DNA from: Halobacillus mangrovi
GTDB taxonomy: Bacteria; Bacillota; Bacilli; Bacillales; Halobacillaceae
NCBI RefSeq assembly: GCF_002097535.1
Contig: NZ_CP020772.1
Coordinates: 2,976,001-3,040,000, forward strand
Direction of reading: 5' to 3'
Length of the DNA: 64,000 nt
Made by a program: the position numbers and the translations under genes. The stretch's first letter is position 1. Every line of letters starts with the position of its first letter. This document shows positions 16,653 through 25,568 of this stretch, one piece after another. The notes beneath the pieces are model-generated. The model ran no database searches and was not told where the DNA came from. It saw only the letters and a program-made list of their open reading frames with translations.

Positions 16653-16891
16653 TACCGCTCCTCCTTCGAACATTAATGCTAACCCTTCTAGAGTATCCCT
16701 TTTGACGGTCTATCGTCAATTGAATCTCGCCGTTTTGGTAGCGAATACATAAATTAGTCACATTTGATAAATCAATCTACTTTTAACATGTTAATATTCA
16801 TAAATTTGATTTATTCAACGTACTAGCGTATCTTAAAACACTTGATTTGAAGATATTGTAGGTCCGTTGCTTTAAAAAGGGGTGGCATGGC

Positions 16892-17001
16892 GGGAAAATA
16901 ACTCGCTTTCCTGCGGGGGAACTGGCTAGCCTCCTCCGTCAGTGCGCTCCCTGCGGGGTCTCGCCTAGCTCCTTCTCCCGCGGGAGTCTCGTCATTTTCC
17001 C
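16892..17001. repeat. Dispersed imperfect palindrome, copy B
   Basis: Lies in the 770-bp gene-free stretch between the GH13 gene and asnO. Left arm GGGAAAATAACTCGCTTTCC, right arm GGGAGTCTCGTCATTTTCCC. The left outer flank GGTCCGTTGC (16861-16870) is shared with the 48.6 kb copy. Interior as in copy A (GGGGGAACTGGC, CCTCCTCCG). Confidence 0.85.
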
Positions 17002-17215
17002 ACCACACCCTCTTTCATAAAATTACCGTCCCCTATCCATAAACCATATAGAAAATCAAATTAAACCGTTATATTGTAAACCCACTAGAAATGTAATTTT
17101 TCATTAGTACCACACTTGTAGAAAAACCATTGCAATTCTGGATTCACCCTATTACGAGCCGCATAAACTCCATACTATAAAAGGTAGTTCAAGCTTCTCA
17201 TATCGTATGGCGGAT

Positions 17216-17307
17216 GGGAGAACGGTGAGACTCCTCTGGGATGCTCATGGTAGTTGAGACCCCGAAGGAGTCTCAGCACATGCCCACGGAAAGCGAGCCG
17301 TTTTCCC
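17216..17307. repeat. Dispersed imperfect palindrome, copy C
   Basis: Second copy in the same gap. Left arm GGGAGAACGGTGAGACTCC, right arm GGAAAGCGAGCCGTTTTCCC, interior GAGACCCCGAAGGAGTCTC. The right outer flank ACACAAAAACCTCGAAGCTT matches that of copy A. Confidence 0.85.
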
Positions 17308-17384
17308 ATTCACCATTACTCACACAAAAACCTCGAAGCTTAATACTTCAGATTAGCAGGCAATTATGGAGTAGAAAGCATAAC

Positions 17385-17413
17385 CAAAAAAATACCGCCC
17401 TTGTGAGGACGGT
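17385..17413 (-). terminator. Terminator of asnO
   Basis: Minus-strand stem ACCGTCC / GGGCGGT with loop TCACAA, followed by ATTTTTTTGG. Confidence 0.85.
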
Positions 17414-17424
17414 AGAGAGGTCTT

Positions 17425-19260
17425 CTATAATCGAATGCTGTATGTCTTGAGCCAATAGTTGATCTGGCACAGGTGAGCGATTAATTGTGGGCCAGTCATG
17501 AGCTGACCGAACCAAGGGGTATCGATTGATTTTCCTTCTGAATCATTCAACTTCCGGATTCGGTCACGATCAAACAAATCAAAAATTGGAGCATTCGCAT
17601 CTGCTAAAATATCATTCATCCACGTGCACACGGCTTTTGTATAATCTGGATGAAAGGTCTTTGGATAAGGGTTCTTTTTCCTGAACAATACTTTATCCGG
17701 TAAAACTCCTCTTAAAGCCTGGCGAAGCAACCCTTTCTCCTGATTATTGTAATGTTTCATGCTCCACGGGATATTCCATGCATACTCGACAATCCTATGG
17801 TCACTGAAAGGCACACGTACTTCAAGGCTTGCGCCCATACTCATCCGGTCTTTCCTTTCTAAAAGGGTTTGCATGAACCAGTTCATATTAAGATAAAGCA
17901 TTTGCCTATGCTTTTGAGCTGCTTCGTCTTCCCCTTTAAGTAGCGGCGCTTCATCCACCGTTTCCTGATAGCGACGTAGCATATAAGCTTCAATATCTAC
18001 GTTCAAGTCACTTCTAACAAGCGAAACACGCTCATCCAACGACCTGATCCATGGAAAGCCTTTTCGCTCCTGGTCCTCTTTACGATAGTACCAGGGATAG
18101 CCTCCGAAGATTTCATCTGCACACTCTCCTGAGAGTGCCACTGTCACGTGATTCTTGATTTTCTCACAGAACCACAAGAGCGAGGAATCTACATCTGCCA
18201 TACCTGGCAAATCTCTAAGCTCCACAGCACGTTTTAGACGATCAACTAAATCACTAGTTTCTGCACGCATAACCGTATGAGCGGTCTGGTTTTCTCTACT
18301 GACAAGATTGATGTAAGACTCATCACGATCTGGCTGGAAAGCATTCTTCTTAAAATATTTTTCCTGATCTTTATAATCAATCGAAAAAGTTTGCAGACTC
18401 CCTTTTCTTTCTTTTTTATATTTTTCTGCAGCTACCGCAGTAATTGCACTCGAATCTACTCCTCCAGATAAAAAGGTACCTAACTTCACGTCCGACACCA
18501 GCTGTCTTTCCGAGGCATCAATAAATAGTTCCCGCACCTTTTCAACGGTCTGATCAAAGTTATGCTCATGAGGCTCACTGACGACATTCCAGTATCGATC
18601 AATCAAAAGCTTCCCTTTTTCCCAAACTGCCCGATGACCAGGACGTACCTCATGGATTTGATCAAAGATCCCATGCCCCGGCGTTCGAGACGGTCCTAAA
18701 GAAAGAATCTCGTGGATCCCTTCCTCTCCTACTTTCGCTTCAACTTCTGGATGTGCGAGGATGGCTTTCATCTCTGAGGCGAACATGACTCCTGACTTGT
18801 GATCACTGTAAAATAGGGGCTTAACACCGAGGCGGTCTCTAGCCAAAAACAGACGTTTTCGCTTCGTCTCCCAAACGCTGAAAGCAAAGATCCCATTCAA
18901 ATGATTTACGCAATCAACGCCCCACTCCATATAGCTGACCAGCACGACTTCCGTATCAGAATGGGAGGTGAAGCTCCATCCTTTCGCTTTTAATTTATCT
19001 CTTACGTCATCTGTATTATAAAGCTCTCCATTGTAGCATAAGACATATTTTTCATCCCTTGCTTCTCTTACCATTGGCTGCTTTCCTCCGGCTGGATCAA
19101 CGACGATCAACCGCTGATGGCCGAAAGCAGCTGGACCTTCCAGCCATTTTTGATAATCATCCGGGCCACGATGACGCAGTGTATCAGCCATTCGGTCTAA
19201 TATCGGTGCTTTTTCATTGATCTTATGTTGATAATCGATCCAACCAACAATGCCACACAT
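17425..19260 (-). CDS. asnO: Asparagine synthase (glutamine-hydrolysing)
   Basis: A 611-residue class II glutamine amidotransferase. The N-terminus MCGIVGWIDY supplies the catalytic Cys, with RHRGPDD in the glutaminase domain (1-200). The synthetase domain carries the pyrophosphatase loop FLSGGVDSSAITAVAAEKY near residue 263. It transfers amide nitrogen from glutamine to aspartate with ATP. It neighbours yisL, as in B. subtilis, where this paralogue (yisO/asnO) is sporulation-linked. A minus-strand terminator lies about 50 bases upstream of the start, so its leader may be attenuated. Confidence 0.93.
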   Translation of the reverse strand: MCGIVGWIDYQHKINEKAPILDRMADTLRHRGPDDYQKWLEGPAAFGHQRLIVVDPAGGKQPMVREARDEKYVLCYNGELYNTDDVRDKLKAKGWSFTSHSDTEVVLVSYMEWGVDCVNHLNGIFAFSVWETKRKRLFLARDRLGVKPLFYSDHKSGVMFASEMKAILAHPEVEAKVGEEGIHEILSLGPSRTPGHGIFDQIHEVRPGHRAVWEKGKLLIDRYWNVVSEPHEHNFDQTVEKVRELFIDASERQLVSDVKLGTFLSGGVDSSAITAVAAEKYKKERKGSLQTFSIDYKDQEKYFKKNAFQPDRDESYINLVSRENQTAHTVMRAETSDLVDRLKRAVELRDLPGMADVDSSLLWFCEKIKNHVTVALSGECADEIFGGYPWYYRKEDQERKGFPWIRSLDERVSLVRSDLNVDIEAYMLRRYQETVDEAPLLKGEDEAAQKHRQMLYLNMNWFMQTLLERKDRMSMGASLEVRVPFSDHRIVEYAWNIPWSMKHYNNQEKGLLRQALRGVLPDKVLFRKKNPYPKTFHPDYTKAVCTWMNDILADANAPIFDLFDRDRIRKLNDSEGKSIDTPWFGQLMTGPQLIAHLCQINYWLKTYSIRL

Positions 19261-19308
19261 CTAGCCTCACCATCCTTTATTTACAAAAGATAAATCTCTT
19301 TAGCACAT

Positions 19309-19339
19309 AAAAAAACCATCATAACTCAGTTTATGATGG
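19309..19339 (-). terminator. Terminator-like hairpin in the asnO leader
   Basis: Minus strand: perfect 9-bp stem CCATCATAA / TTATGATGG, then TTTTTTT. It lies between asnO and the Fur-box region; no minus-strand gene upstream needs it, so it may attenuate asnO. Confidence 0.65.
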
Positions 19340-19374
19340 ACGTTATCCCCCTATGAATTTTTTCAATAAAAGGC

Positions 19375-19424
19375 TTGACTTTTTAAGTGAGAATGATTAT
19401 CATTTTAATTGATAATAGTTATCA
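19375..19424 (+). promoter_or_regulatory. Sigma-A promoter bracketed by two Fur boxes
   Basis: TTGACT (19375-19380), 17 bases, TATCAT (19398-19403). Fur box 1, TGAGAATGATTATCA (19388-19402), covers the -10. Fur box 2, TGATAATAGTTATCA (19410-19424), covers the likely start site. Each matches the 7-1-7 core TGATAATNATTATCA at 13 of 14 defined positions. Iron-replete repression is expected. Confidence 0.88.
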
Positions 19425-19497
19425 TCCCGTTATCCCCCAAATAACGGATCAGTTCGAAACATAGACATAATAGCTGTAATCTACAGCCCCCCTTTTT
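19410..19497 (+). ncRNA. Candidate Fur-repressed C-rich small RNA (FsrA-like)
   Basis: No reading frame follows the Fur promoter. The predicted RNA of about 88 nt folds as three hairpins. The first is TGATAA/TTATCA. The second is CCGTTAT/ATAACGG, displaying CCCCCAA in its loop. The third is GCTGTA/TACAGC, followed by CCCCC and TTTTT. Exposed C-runs are the pairing elements of B. subtilis FsrA, a Fur-repressed sRNA of similar size that represses iron-rich enzymes by covering ribosome sites. The locus differs from that of B. subtilis fsrA, and no sequence identity is claimed. The 3' end could instead be the next terminator (19538), giving about 130 nt. Confidence 0.65.
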
Positions 19498-19500
19498 ACT

Positions 19501-19538
19501 AAAAACGCTGCATGCCGAATCGCATGCAGCGTTTATTT
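19501..19538. terminator. Strong bidirectional terminator
   Basis: Perfect 13-bp stem AAACGCTGCATGC / GCATGCAGCGTTT. It serves yisL on the minus strand and the small RNA on the plus strand. Confidence 0.88.
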
Positions 19539-19897
19539 TATACAGGCAGAATACCTGCTGGTAAGAAGCCAAATCCTAAGATAAGCGCAAGAACAGCTGC
19601 GATGAACAATTGTCCCCACCACGCACCAGCCGGCTTTTTCTTCTTGTATTTCACTGTCACCATTTCCATTGCGGCAATTGTCCATAAACCAACAAGCAGT
19701 TTGATGATAACAAGTGCCCCGTAACTTGAATAGCTCGCAAATAAGGAGCCTCCAGAATAAAGAATCAACAAATAGTCCAAGCGTAAAATCATGTGAGATA
19801 TTTTTGCTGCTTTTTCATTACCAGCTCGCGTAAACGTTGTTGCGAGTGCCACTAATACGAAAGCGATTACCCATGAGGTAATATGTAAGTGTGCCAC
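19538..19897 (-). CDS. yisL: YisL-family (UPF0344) membrane protein
   Basis: A 119-residue protein with four membrane helices. HLHITSW at the N-terminus and AAKISHMILRLDYLLILYSGG near residues 30-50 are characteristic of UPF0344/YisL. Function unknown. Adjacent to asnO, as in B. subtilis. ATG behind AGGAGG; its stop abuts the strong terminator. Confidence 0.88.
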   Translation of the reverse strand: MAHLHITSWVIAFVLVALATTFTRAGNEKAAKISHMILRLDYLLILYSGGSLFASYSSYGALVIIKLLVGLWTIAAMEMVTVKYKKKKPAGAWWGQLFIAAVLALILGFGFLPAGILPV

Positions 19898-20018
19898 GAA
19901 TTTTCCTCCTTTACTTAAATCATCTACGGATATAATAATACCATGACAGGAGGAGCGATTCCTAACTAAAAGTCCATTTGGATTATTTTTTGAGTCGTAA
20001 GAAAATTAAAATTAAACC

Positions 20019-20027
20019 TGTTATAAT
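20019..20027 (+). promoter_or_regulatory. Extended -10 promoter of rocD
   Basis: TGTTATAAT lies 32 bases before the rocD ATG; no good -35 is seen. No sigma-54 (-24/-12) element was noticed, unlike B. subtilis roc operons. Confidence 0.5.
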
Positions 20028-20059
20028 GGATGGAGATTTAATGAAATTGGAGGGATACC

Positions 20060-21253
20060 ATGGTTGTTTCAAGTCAACAAATTATTGATCAAACGCAAGA
20101 GTATGGTGCAAAAAACTACCACCCGCTTCCAATCGTCATCGCTAAAGCGGATGGTGTATGGGTAGAGGATCCTGAGGGTAATCGTTATATGGATATGTTA
20201 AGCGCTTACTCCGCAGTGAACCAGGGGCACCGTCATCCACGTATCATTGAAGCCTTGACGGAACAGGCCAGCCGAGTCACATTGACTTCAAGAGCTTTTC
20301 ATAATGATCAGCTCGGTCCTTGGTATGAAAAGATTTGTAAGATCACAAACAAAGAAATGGCTCTGCCAATGAATACTGGTGCGGAAGCGGTCGAAACAGC
20401 CATTAAAGCAGCAAGACGCTGGGCATATGATGTAAAAAAAGTGGAAGAGGATCAAGCTGAAATCATCGCTTGTACGGGAAATTTCCACGGCCGTACTATG
20501 ACCGCGGTGTCTCTTTCTTCAGAAAAAGAGTATAAACGCGGATTCGGTCCGATGCTTCCTGGGATTAAGCTCGTACCTTATGGAGACGTGGAAGCATTAA
20601 AAGAAGCCATTACAGAAAACACCGCAGGGTTCATTCTAGAACCGATCCAAGGAGAAGCTGGAATTGTCATGCCTCCAGAAGGTTTCTTGAAAGAAGCATA
20701 TAATGTCTGCCAGGAAAATAACGTGCTATTCATCGCTGATGAGATCCAGGCAGGTCTCGGACGAAGTGGTAAAATGTTCGCCTGTGATTGGGAAGATGTA
20801 AGCCCTGATGTACTGATCTTAGGAAAAGCGCTTGGCGGAGGCGTATTCCCAATTTCTTGCGTGGTCGCTAATAAAGAAGTGCTTGGCGTTTTCAATCCTG
20901 GATCGCACGGCTCTACTTTTGGCGGAAACCCACTCGCATGTGCCGTATCTGTAGCTTCCCTGGAAGTGATCGAAGAAGAAAATCTCGTCGACCGCTCCCT
21001 GGAGCTTGGGAATTATATGATGGAAGAATTGAAATCCATTGATAATCCGAAAATTAAAGAAGTGCGAGGCAAAGGTCTTTTTATCGGAGTCGAGATGACA
21101 GAACCGGCTCGCAAGTATTGTGAACAGTTGAAAGAAAAAGGGCTTCTATGTAAAGAAACCCATCAGAACGTCATCCGTTTCGCTCCTCCACTCGTGATCG
21201 AAAAAGAAGATCTCAAATGGGCAATCGATCAAATAAAAGCTGTATTAAGCTAA
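20060..21253 (+). CDS. rocD: Ornithine aminotransferase
   Basis: A 397-residue class III PLP aminotransferase converting ornithine and 2-oxoglutarate to glutamate semialdehyde and glutamate, in arginine catabolism or proline formation. Key segments are [16 protein letters not shown], the cofactor Asp in [16 protein letters not shown], and the Schiff-base Lys in [13 protein letters not shown] near residue 255. ATG behind GGAGGG. It stands alone with its own terminator rather than in a rocDEF operon, which could suit a role in proline (osmolyte) supply; that is inference. Confidence 0.95.
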   Translation: MVVSSQQIIDQTQEYGAKNYHPLPIVIAKADGVWVEDPEGNRYMDMLSAYSAVNQGHRHPRIIEALTEQASRVTLTSRAFHNDQLGPWYEKICKITNKEMALPMNTGAEAVETAIKAARRWAYDVKKVEEDQAEIIACTGNFHGRTMTAVSLSSEKEYKRGFGPMLPGIKLVPYGDVEALKEAITENTAGFILEPIQGEAGIVMPPEGFLKEAYNVCQENNVLFIADEIQAGLGRSGKMFACDWEDVSPDVLILGKALGGGVFPISCVVANKEVLGVFNPGSHGSTFGGNPLACAVSVASLEVIEEENLVDRSLELGNYMMEELKSIDNPKIKEVRGKGLFIGVEMTEPARKYCEQLKEKGLLCKETHQNVIRFAPPLVIEKEDLKWAIDQIKAVLS

Positions 21254-21265
21254 TATAAATAATAC

Positions 21266-21298
21266 GGTGTCACCTCATTAGAGGTGACACCTTTTATT
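21266..21298 (+). terminator. Terminator of rocD
   Basis: Perfect 11-bp stem GGTGTCACCTC / GAGGTGACACC, loop ATTA, then TTTTATT. Confidence 0.92.
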
Positions 21299-21300
21299 CT

Positions 21301-21819
21301 CTATTCGGTTCCTTCTTCCAACGAAGCAATTTTTTTATGTCCCCACGGGGCGATGACGATTTCAACAACCGATTCTCCAATACGCTCTTCGTAAAATTCT
21401 CCTGTATTTTCTTCGATAAAATATCGGTTGAGGCCAATATCGACCTGATACGTTTTATTGATTTCATCGTACCACTGATAACGCGCACGCAGAACAGTCT
21501 GGTTTTCTTCTGCTTCCTTCCAAATTTTTGAGGCTTCCACAAGTTCGTAAATGCCTTTACTATTTGATTCCAGCAAAAGAAATACACGCTCTCCTCGATC
21601 TAACTCTTTTTCAACAGCCCATTGATCTTCAGGGATTTGTTCAATTTCATAAGATAAAGCTACATAATCTCCATAAAATGGATCCCGAGGATCTACGGGA
21701 GCCGTTTCCAGCTTAATTGTCTCCCCCATGGCATCCATGACGTAAAAAGAAATGGACATCAACGAAAGGAAAAGAATTTGTAAAAAGACGATAAGATAAA
21801 AAATCCACCGTTTCATCAT
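21301..21819 (-). CDS. GDYXXLXY-domain membrane-anchored protein
   Basis: A 172-residue protein with one N-terminal membrane helix and an extracytoplasmic domain. The segment RDPFYGDYVALSYEI (residues about 44-58) contains the exact GDYXXLXY signature. These proteins usually accompany DUF2157 proteins, as here. Its ATG overlaps the stop of the DUF2157 gene by 4 bases. Last gene of a three-gene operon. Function unknown. Confidence 0.88.
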   Translation of the reverse strand: MMKRWIFYLIVFLQILFLSLMSISFYVMDAMGETIKLETAPVDPRDPFYGDYVALSYEIEQIPEDQWAVEKELDRGERVFLLLESNSKGIYELVEASKIWKEAEENQTVLRARYQWYDEINKTYQVDIGLNRYFIEENTGEFYEERIGESVVEIVIAPWGHKKIASLEEGTE

Positions 21820-23012
21820 GCTTCTCCTCCTTTATGAAACTGTCTTCGTTTTCGTTCAAGGAAGAAGCTAAGTGCAAAGAGCAGAAGCCCACCGATAAAG
21901 AAAAACAAAGAACGGTTCATGAAATCCCATGCCAGTTGGAAGTAGGCGAGCAGTGTAGTGACCAAAAAGGCTACCGTCCCTTTATTGACCCAACGTACAA
22001 CCTCCTGCTGGTATCCTGAAATCAACCAGAGAAGAGCATATCCAAACAACAACACAAGTGACAAAACGTCTCCAAACCCGAATCTGAAGACTGGAACGAA
22101 TAAAATGAGATCGATCCAATAGTAGTTGTTTGTACTGATTGCCGAGCGAATTACAGCGAACACAAACAACACCGCCCACACAATGAAGAAATAAAAGGAG
22201 GATTCATTCTGGTCGAACCAGTAATCGTAACCAAGGAAAAATACTTGAAAGGTGTTGAGTACTAGTATAGACAGAATTGCCGATGATTTGAAAATCCGAA
22301 TCTGTCCTTTTCGAACAACCAGATCATCCAGTAAATACAAGGCTAAAAATAATACAATTAACCAGTAATAAGGAAAACCCTCACTGAACACGAGTACGAG
22401 GCTGTGAATGATATAACCAATGGAGAAAACAAGGGAAGCCATAGTCACCTTATTCTTATACACGACCCAACCTAGCCCGAATAAAAATAATACGCCCAGC
22501 CATAAGTGATAAGACTGAAAAACAATCCCACTATAAACTTGGCCTACCGTCGTGATAACGACAGTCGCTATGAAAAAAGTCCAATTCTGATATAAAAAAT
22601 ACAGACTGCCTCCGGCTAACGCCCATACAAAAAACGGAAAGGCACTGAACGACGTATAGTGGTACATCTGCCCCGTTAAGAAAATGCCAGCACCAAAAAT
22701 CAGTAATGCGGTTAAGAGCAGGCTTGTGCCTAAACGATCGGCATGTTTTCGACAGGCATACTCTCCTCCCAAATAAAACAGAAGCAGGGAGCCTATAATG
22801 ATTCCCATGCGTGATAAGTCGTGCATCTCAGACCAGTTCGAAGCAATAAAAGTTAAGAACCCTAATCCTATAAAAATAGCCGCAAATGTAAGCAATACCG
22901 GTTTATTTTGTTTTTTTGGATATTGTTCAATTAATTGATCGCGCTGGGTTTCAGAAATGATATGTGCCTCCACCCATTTTTTGCTTTCTTTTACGATCTG
23001 GTCGCGATTCAT
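21816..23012 (-). CDS. DUF2157 polytopic membrane protein
   Basis: A 398-residue protein: a soluble N-terminal segment (1-55, MNRDQIVKESKKWVEAHIIS) typical of DUF2157, then about 12 hydrophobic helices. I chose the ATG at 23012, since GAGGGGG is correctly spaced; the longer frame starts inside the upstream gene. It lies 17 bp after the DUF418 gene and is coupled to the GDYXXLXY gene. No enzymatic motif seen. Confidence 0.87.
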   Translation of the reverse strand: MNRDQIVKESKKWVEAHIISETQRDQLIEQYPKKQNKPVLLTFAAIFIGLGFLTFIASNWSEMHDLSRMGIIIGSLLLFYLGGEYACRKHADRLGTSLLLTALLIFGAGIFLTGQMYHYTSFSAFPFFVWALAGGSLYFLYQNWTFFIATVVITTVGQVYSGIVFQSYHLWLGVLFLFGLGWVVYKNKVTMASLVFSIGYIIHSLVLVFSEGFPYYWLIVLFLALYLLDDLVVRKGQIRIFKSSAILSILVLNTFQVFFLGYDYWFDQNESSFYFFIVWAVLFVFAVIRSAISTNNYYWIDLILFVPVFRFGFGDVLSLVLLFGYALLWLISGYQQEVVRWVNKGTVAFLVTTLLAYFQLAWDFMNRSLFFFIGGLLLFALSFFLERKRRQFHKGGEA

Positions 23013-23029
23013 TTCGCTGACCCCCTCTG

Positions 23030-24220
23030 TTATGAAACTGCTTTTTGTTTCCGTCTTAACGGCTGTCTTGTATTGTACGTCAACGAACGCCAAACCCATT
23101 CAAGTGGTCCGTACCGATACTTGGTCAGCCAGGCTTTACTCGCATATACTTGTAGAGGAAAGACGATGATCACAATGATCATACTCCAAATAGGCGGAAC
23201 CTGTGCATACAATCCGAAACCTACGGAATAAAAGAGTATAAAACTGATCAATGATTGGAAGATGTAGTTAGACAGAGACATCCGCCCCACCCACGTTAAG
23301 GGATGCACAATTTTGGAACCCCTTTCAGTCCTGAACAATAGAGTAATAGATAGAACATAAAATATGGCCGAAGCTGTTCCTCCTACATTATCCTGCATAA
23401 GGTCAAACCATTCTGGATTCCCGAAGAAATATGGCCCCGCTTTGAAAACGAAAAAAAGTAAACCAGTCAAAAGCCAGACTTTTTTAATGGAAGAAAGATG
23501 CTTTTCTGGTTCATGCAGCCAGCGCTTCTTACAGACATAGAGGCCGAACAAGAACATGGGAATTAAGCTTAAAGCGAGAAAAGGAAGATTAGCAAACTGA
23601 TTCGCATAATACCAGTCGTCTGCATTTTGCTGCCAAATATCGAGTAAACTACCCTGCCCGTAATTCGTGATCGCCTCTTGAATCAATGGTCGGTTGACCA
23701 TTCCTTGTAATTGATCTCTAAACATATATAAAGAGAACGTCAATGGAAGGACTAGTGTAGCAAGCATAAAGTAAGCCCATACTAATATCCACTTCTTTGA
23801 AACATTGAAAAAGGCGAACAATATCATCCCGAGCACTCCGTAGGAAAGCAATATGTCTCCGTGCCAAATGAGAAATGCGTGTATCAAACCGAATCCGGTC
23901 AAAATCAATAGTCTTCTAAAAATTACTGGGCGATAATTTATATCTTTTTCATCCAGGCGTTCCTTCATCATTTGCATCCCGAAGCCAAACATGAAGGAAA
24001 ACAAGGTATAGAAACTTGCCTGGAAGAAAATATCCACGATCGCTTGAACCGTATGGCTCAATGGAGAGGACCAATATTCGCCAGCTCCTCCATATAAAAA
24101 ATATGGAGCATTGAACGCTGGAACGTTGACCATAAAAATGCCTAAAATCGCAAGGCCGCGTGCGGCGTCAACCCAGCTCAACCGCTCCGATTCACGTAAT
24201 GGTGAAGCTGATGTTTTCAT
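23030..24220 (-). CDS. DUF418 polytopic membrane protein (YeiB type)
   Basis: A 396-residue membrane protein. The N-terminus WVDAARGLAILGIFMVNVP and the C-terminal DUF418 region (VGRMSLSNYIFQSLI; YRYGPLEWVWRSLTY) match the YeiB/DUF418 family, related to acyltransferase-3 membrane proteins. About ten helices. First gene of the operon, divergent from gerPA. Substrate unknown. Confidence 0.88.
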   Translation of the reverse strand: MKTSASPLRESERLSWVDAARGLAILGIFMVNVPAFNAPYFLYGGAGEYWSSPLSHTVQAIVDIFFQASFYTLFSFMFGFGMQMMKERLDEKDINYRPVIFRRLLILTGFGLIHAFLIWHGDILLSYGVLGMILFAFFNVSKKWILVWAYFMLATLVLPLTFSLYMFRDQLQGMVNRPLIQEAITNYGQGSLLDIWQQNADDWYYANQFANLPFLALSLIPMFLFGLYVCKKRWLHEPEKHLSSIKKVWLLTGLLFFVFKAGPYFFGNPEWFDLMQDNVGGTASAIFYVLSITLLFRTERGSKIVHPLTWVGRMSLSNYIFQSLISFILFYSVGFGLYAQVPPIWSMIIVIIVFPLQVYASKAWLTKYRYGPLEWVWRSLTYNTRQPLRRKQKAVS

Positions 24221-24305
24221 TTCTATTCCCCCTATAGTTCCATTTTACTTTGATTACGTAATGAAGACAATTGCGTTTCATAAAATGAAGAAAGGAGTTT
24301 TTCTT

Positions 24306-24527
24306 ATGCCAGCGAAAGTCGGAGCCGTTAAAGTGATATCGCTATCTTCATCGAGCATCTTTAACATTGGCGATGTGTATAACATGGCTCCGCAAGCATG
24401 GGCTAAAACCTTTGCGGGAGGCGGTTCATTCAACACGGGTAACGGAATTAGGATTAACATTAACAACTCTAATACGAATGTCAATGATAAAGATGTTATA
24501 GACCAGTCGCTTTTCAACAATGGATAA
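24306..24527 (+). CDS. gerPA: Spore germination protein GerPA
   Basis: A 73-residue GerPA/GerPF-family protein: MPAKVGAVKV start, NIGDVYNMAPQAWAKTFAGG middle, SFNTGNG motif. GerP proteins sit in the inner coat and allow germinants to permeate. ATG behind AAAGGAG. First gene of a complete gerPABCDEF set, which in B. subtilis is transcribed by sigma-K in the mother cell. The long frame open upstream of this ATG overlaps the divergent operon and is not coding. Confidence 0.92.
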   Translation: MPAKVGAVKVISLSSSSIFNIGDVYNMAPQAWAKTFAGGGSFNTGNGIRININNSNTNVNDKDVIDQSLFNNG

Positions 24528-24538
24528 GGGGGATAAAC

Positions 24539-24766
24539 ATGAATATTACGGTTCATCAATCCATCTGTATACATGTTTTGAGAATTGGCTCTGTCGCCAA
24601 CTCCTCTGTCGTGCAAATCGGAAGCTCAGGTGTCATTCAGGCAAAATCCGACTTATACAATACAGGAGGCTACACAGAAGCTGCTCCATTAGCGCAGCCA
24701 CTTGAAGGCATAGTCTCCGTCCCGGAAGCCGAAGCCGCTCCTCTTGTCCCTCTTTCCATAACATAG
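24539..24766 (+). CDS. gerPB: Spore germination protein GerPB
   Basis: 75 residues. The pattern NITVHQSICIHVLRIGSVAN, SSVVQIGSSGVIQ, and the NTGGYTEAAP stretch matches GerPB. Proline/alanine-rich C-terminus. It begins 11 bp after gerPA; ribosome site AAGGGGG. Confidence 0.9.
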   Translation: MNITVHQSICIHVLRIGSVANSSVVQIGSSGVIQAKSDLYNTGGYTEAAPLAQPLEGIVSVPEAEAAPLVPLSIT

Positions 24767-24812
24767 ACCGTTTTTCTTGTGCATAGAAATGGAATAAAGG
24801 GGGTGAGCCGAA

Positions 24813-25352
24813 TTGAATAACTATTACTATTGGCAAAACTGGATTCAGCAAATGATGCAGCAAATGGAACAACAAAAGCAAATGATCGACCAGCTTCAGA
24901 AGAAAATCGAGGAAATGAATTCTAATGAAAAGCCGACCACTGTGATTGAAAGAATTGAATATCATTTTGATCAGTTAAAAATAGAAACTCTTGAAGGCAC
25001 CCTTCAAATCGGACTAACACCCAATGGCTCGGATATCTCTGAACTTGGAGAGCTTTATGCTAATCAAGGCACTCCTCCTCAAGATCCTGTTCTCCACTCC
25101 TTGCAAGATTATATGACAAAAGACATCCCGCCATGGATGAATCAGTATGTACGGGACCATGATGTCCCGATTAGTGATGAACATAAACAGCATATGATCG
25201 CTGATGTCAGAAAACAACTTCCTCAGCGGATTGAATTTTACAAAAACCAGGACCCGGAAATCGATGAAACGACTCTTCTTCACCAAATACAAACAGAAAT
25301 CCGCCAATCGATGGCTCAGTATTTTGAAAACTATAAAGGAGATGGTGAGTGA
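24813..25352 (+). CDS. gerPC: Spore germination protein GerPC
   Basis: 179 residues; the largest GerP protein. TTG start behind GGGGGTGA, as no in-frame ATG precedes the conserved NNYYYWQNWIQQMMQQ. The N-terminal third is a Gln/Met-rich coiled coil. The C-terminal half (HHQ, QSMAQYFENY) is soluble. Located 46 bp after gerPB in the operon. Confidence 0.88.
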   Translation: MNNYYYWQNWIQQMMQQMEQQKQMIDQLQKKIEEMNSNEKPTTVIERIEYHFDQLKIETLEGTLQIGLTPNGSDISELGELYANQGTPPQDPVLHSLQDYMTKDIPPWMNQYVRDHDVPISDEHKQHMIADVRKQLPQRIEFYKNQDPEIDETTLLHQIQTEIRQSMAQYFENYKGDGE

Positions 25353-25564
25353 TGAATCACATTGTCCATAACTATGAGCTGCACGTCGGACGAATTCGGG
25401 TGACCGGTGTATCAGGTTCCTCGGTTTTGTTAATCGGAGATAACAAAACCATCCGGACCCAATCCTTCTTTGACACTCCTCCTGAATCACTAATTATCGG
25501 CCCATACGTCCCTATAGAGGAAGAAGGTATAGTGGAAGTCGAGGAGGAAGAGCCTATTGGGTGA
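25352..25564 (+). CDS. gerPD: Spore germination protein GerPD
   Basis: About 70 residues, MNHIVHNYELHVGRIRVTGVSGSS then VLLIGDNKTI, matching GerPD, with an acidic C-terminus (EEEGIVEVEEEEPIG). The ATG at 25352 overlaps the gerPC stop (TGATG); a GTG one codon earlier is a possible alternative. Confidence 0.88.
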   Translation: MNHIVHNYELHVGRIRVTGVSGSSVLLIGDNKTIRTQSFFDTPPESLIIGPYVPIEEEGIVEVEEEEPIG

Positions 25565-25568
25565 GCGG

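Noticed and set aside
16823..17008. Minus-strand frame with GEGARRDPAGSA
   Set aside because: It is a translation of palindrome copy B and has no ribosome site.
19261..19340. T-box leader for asnO
   Set aside because: No AGGGTGGNACCGCG-type sequence on the minus strand; only a simple terminator is visible.
24111..24305. Upstream extension of the gerPA frame
   Set aside because: It overlaps the divergent DUF418 gene; the GerPA family start and ribosome site are at 24306.
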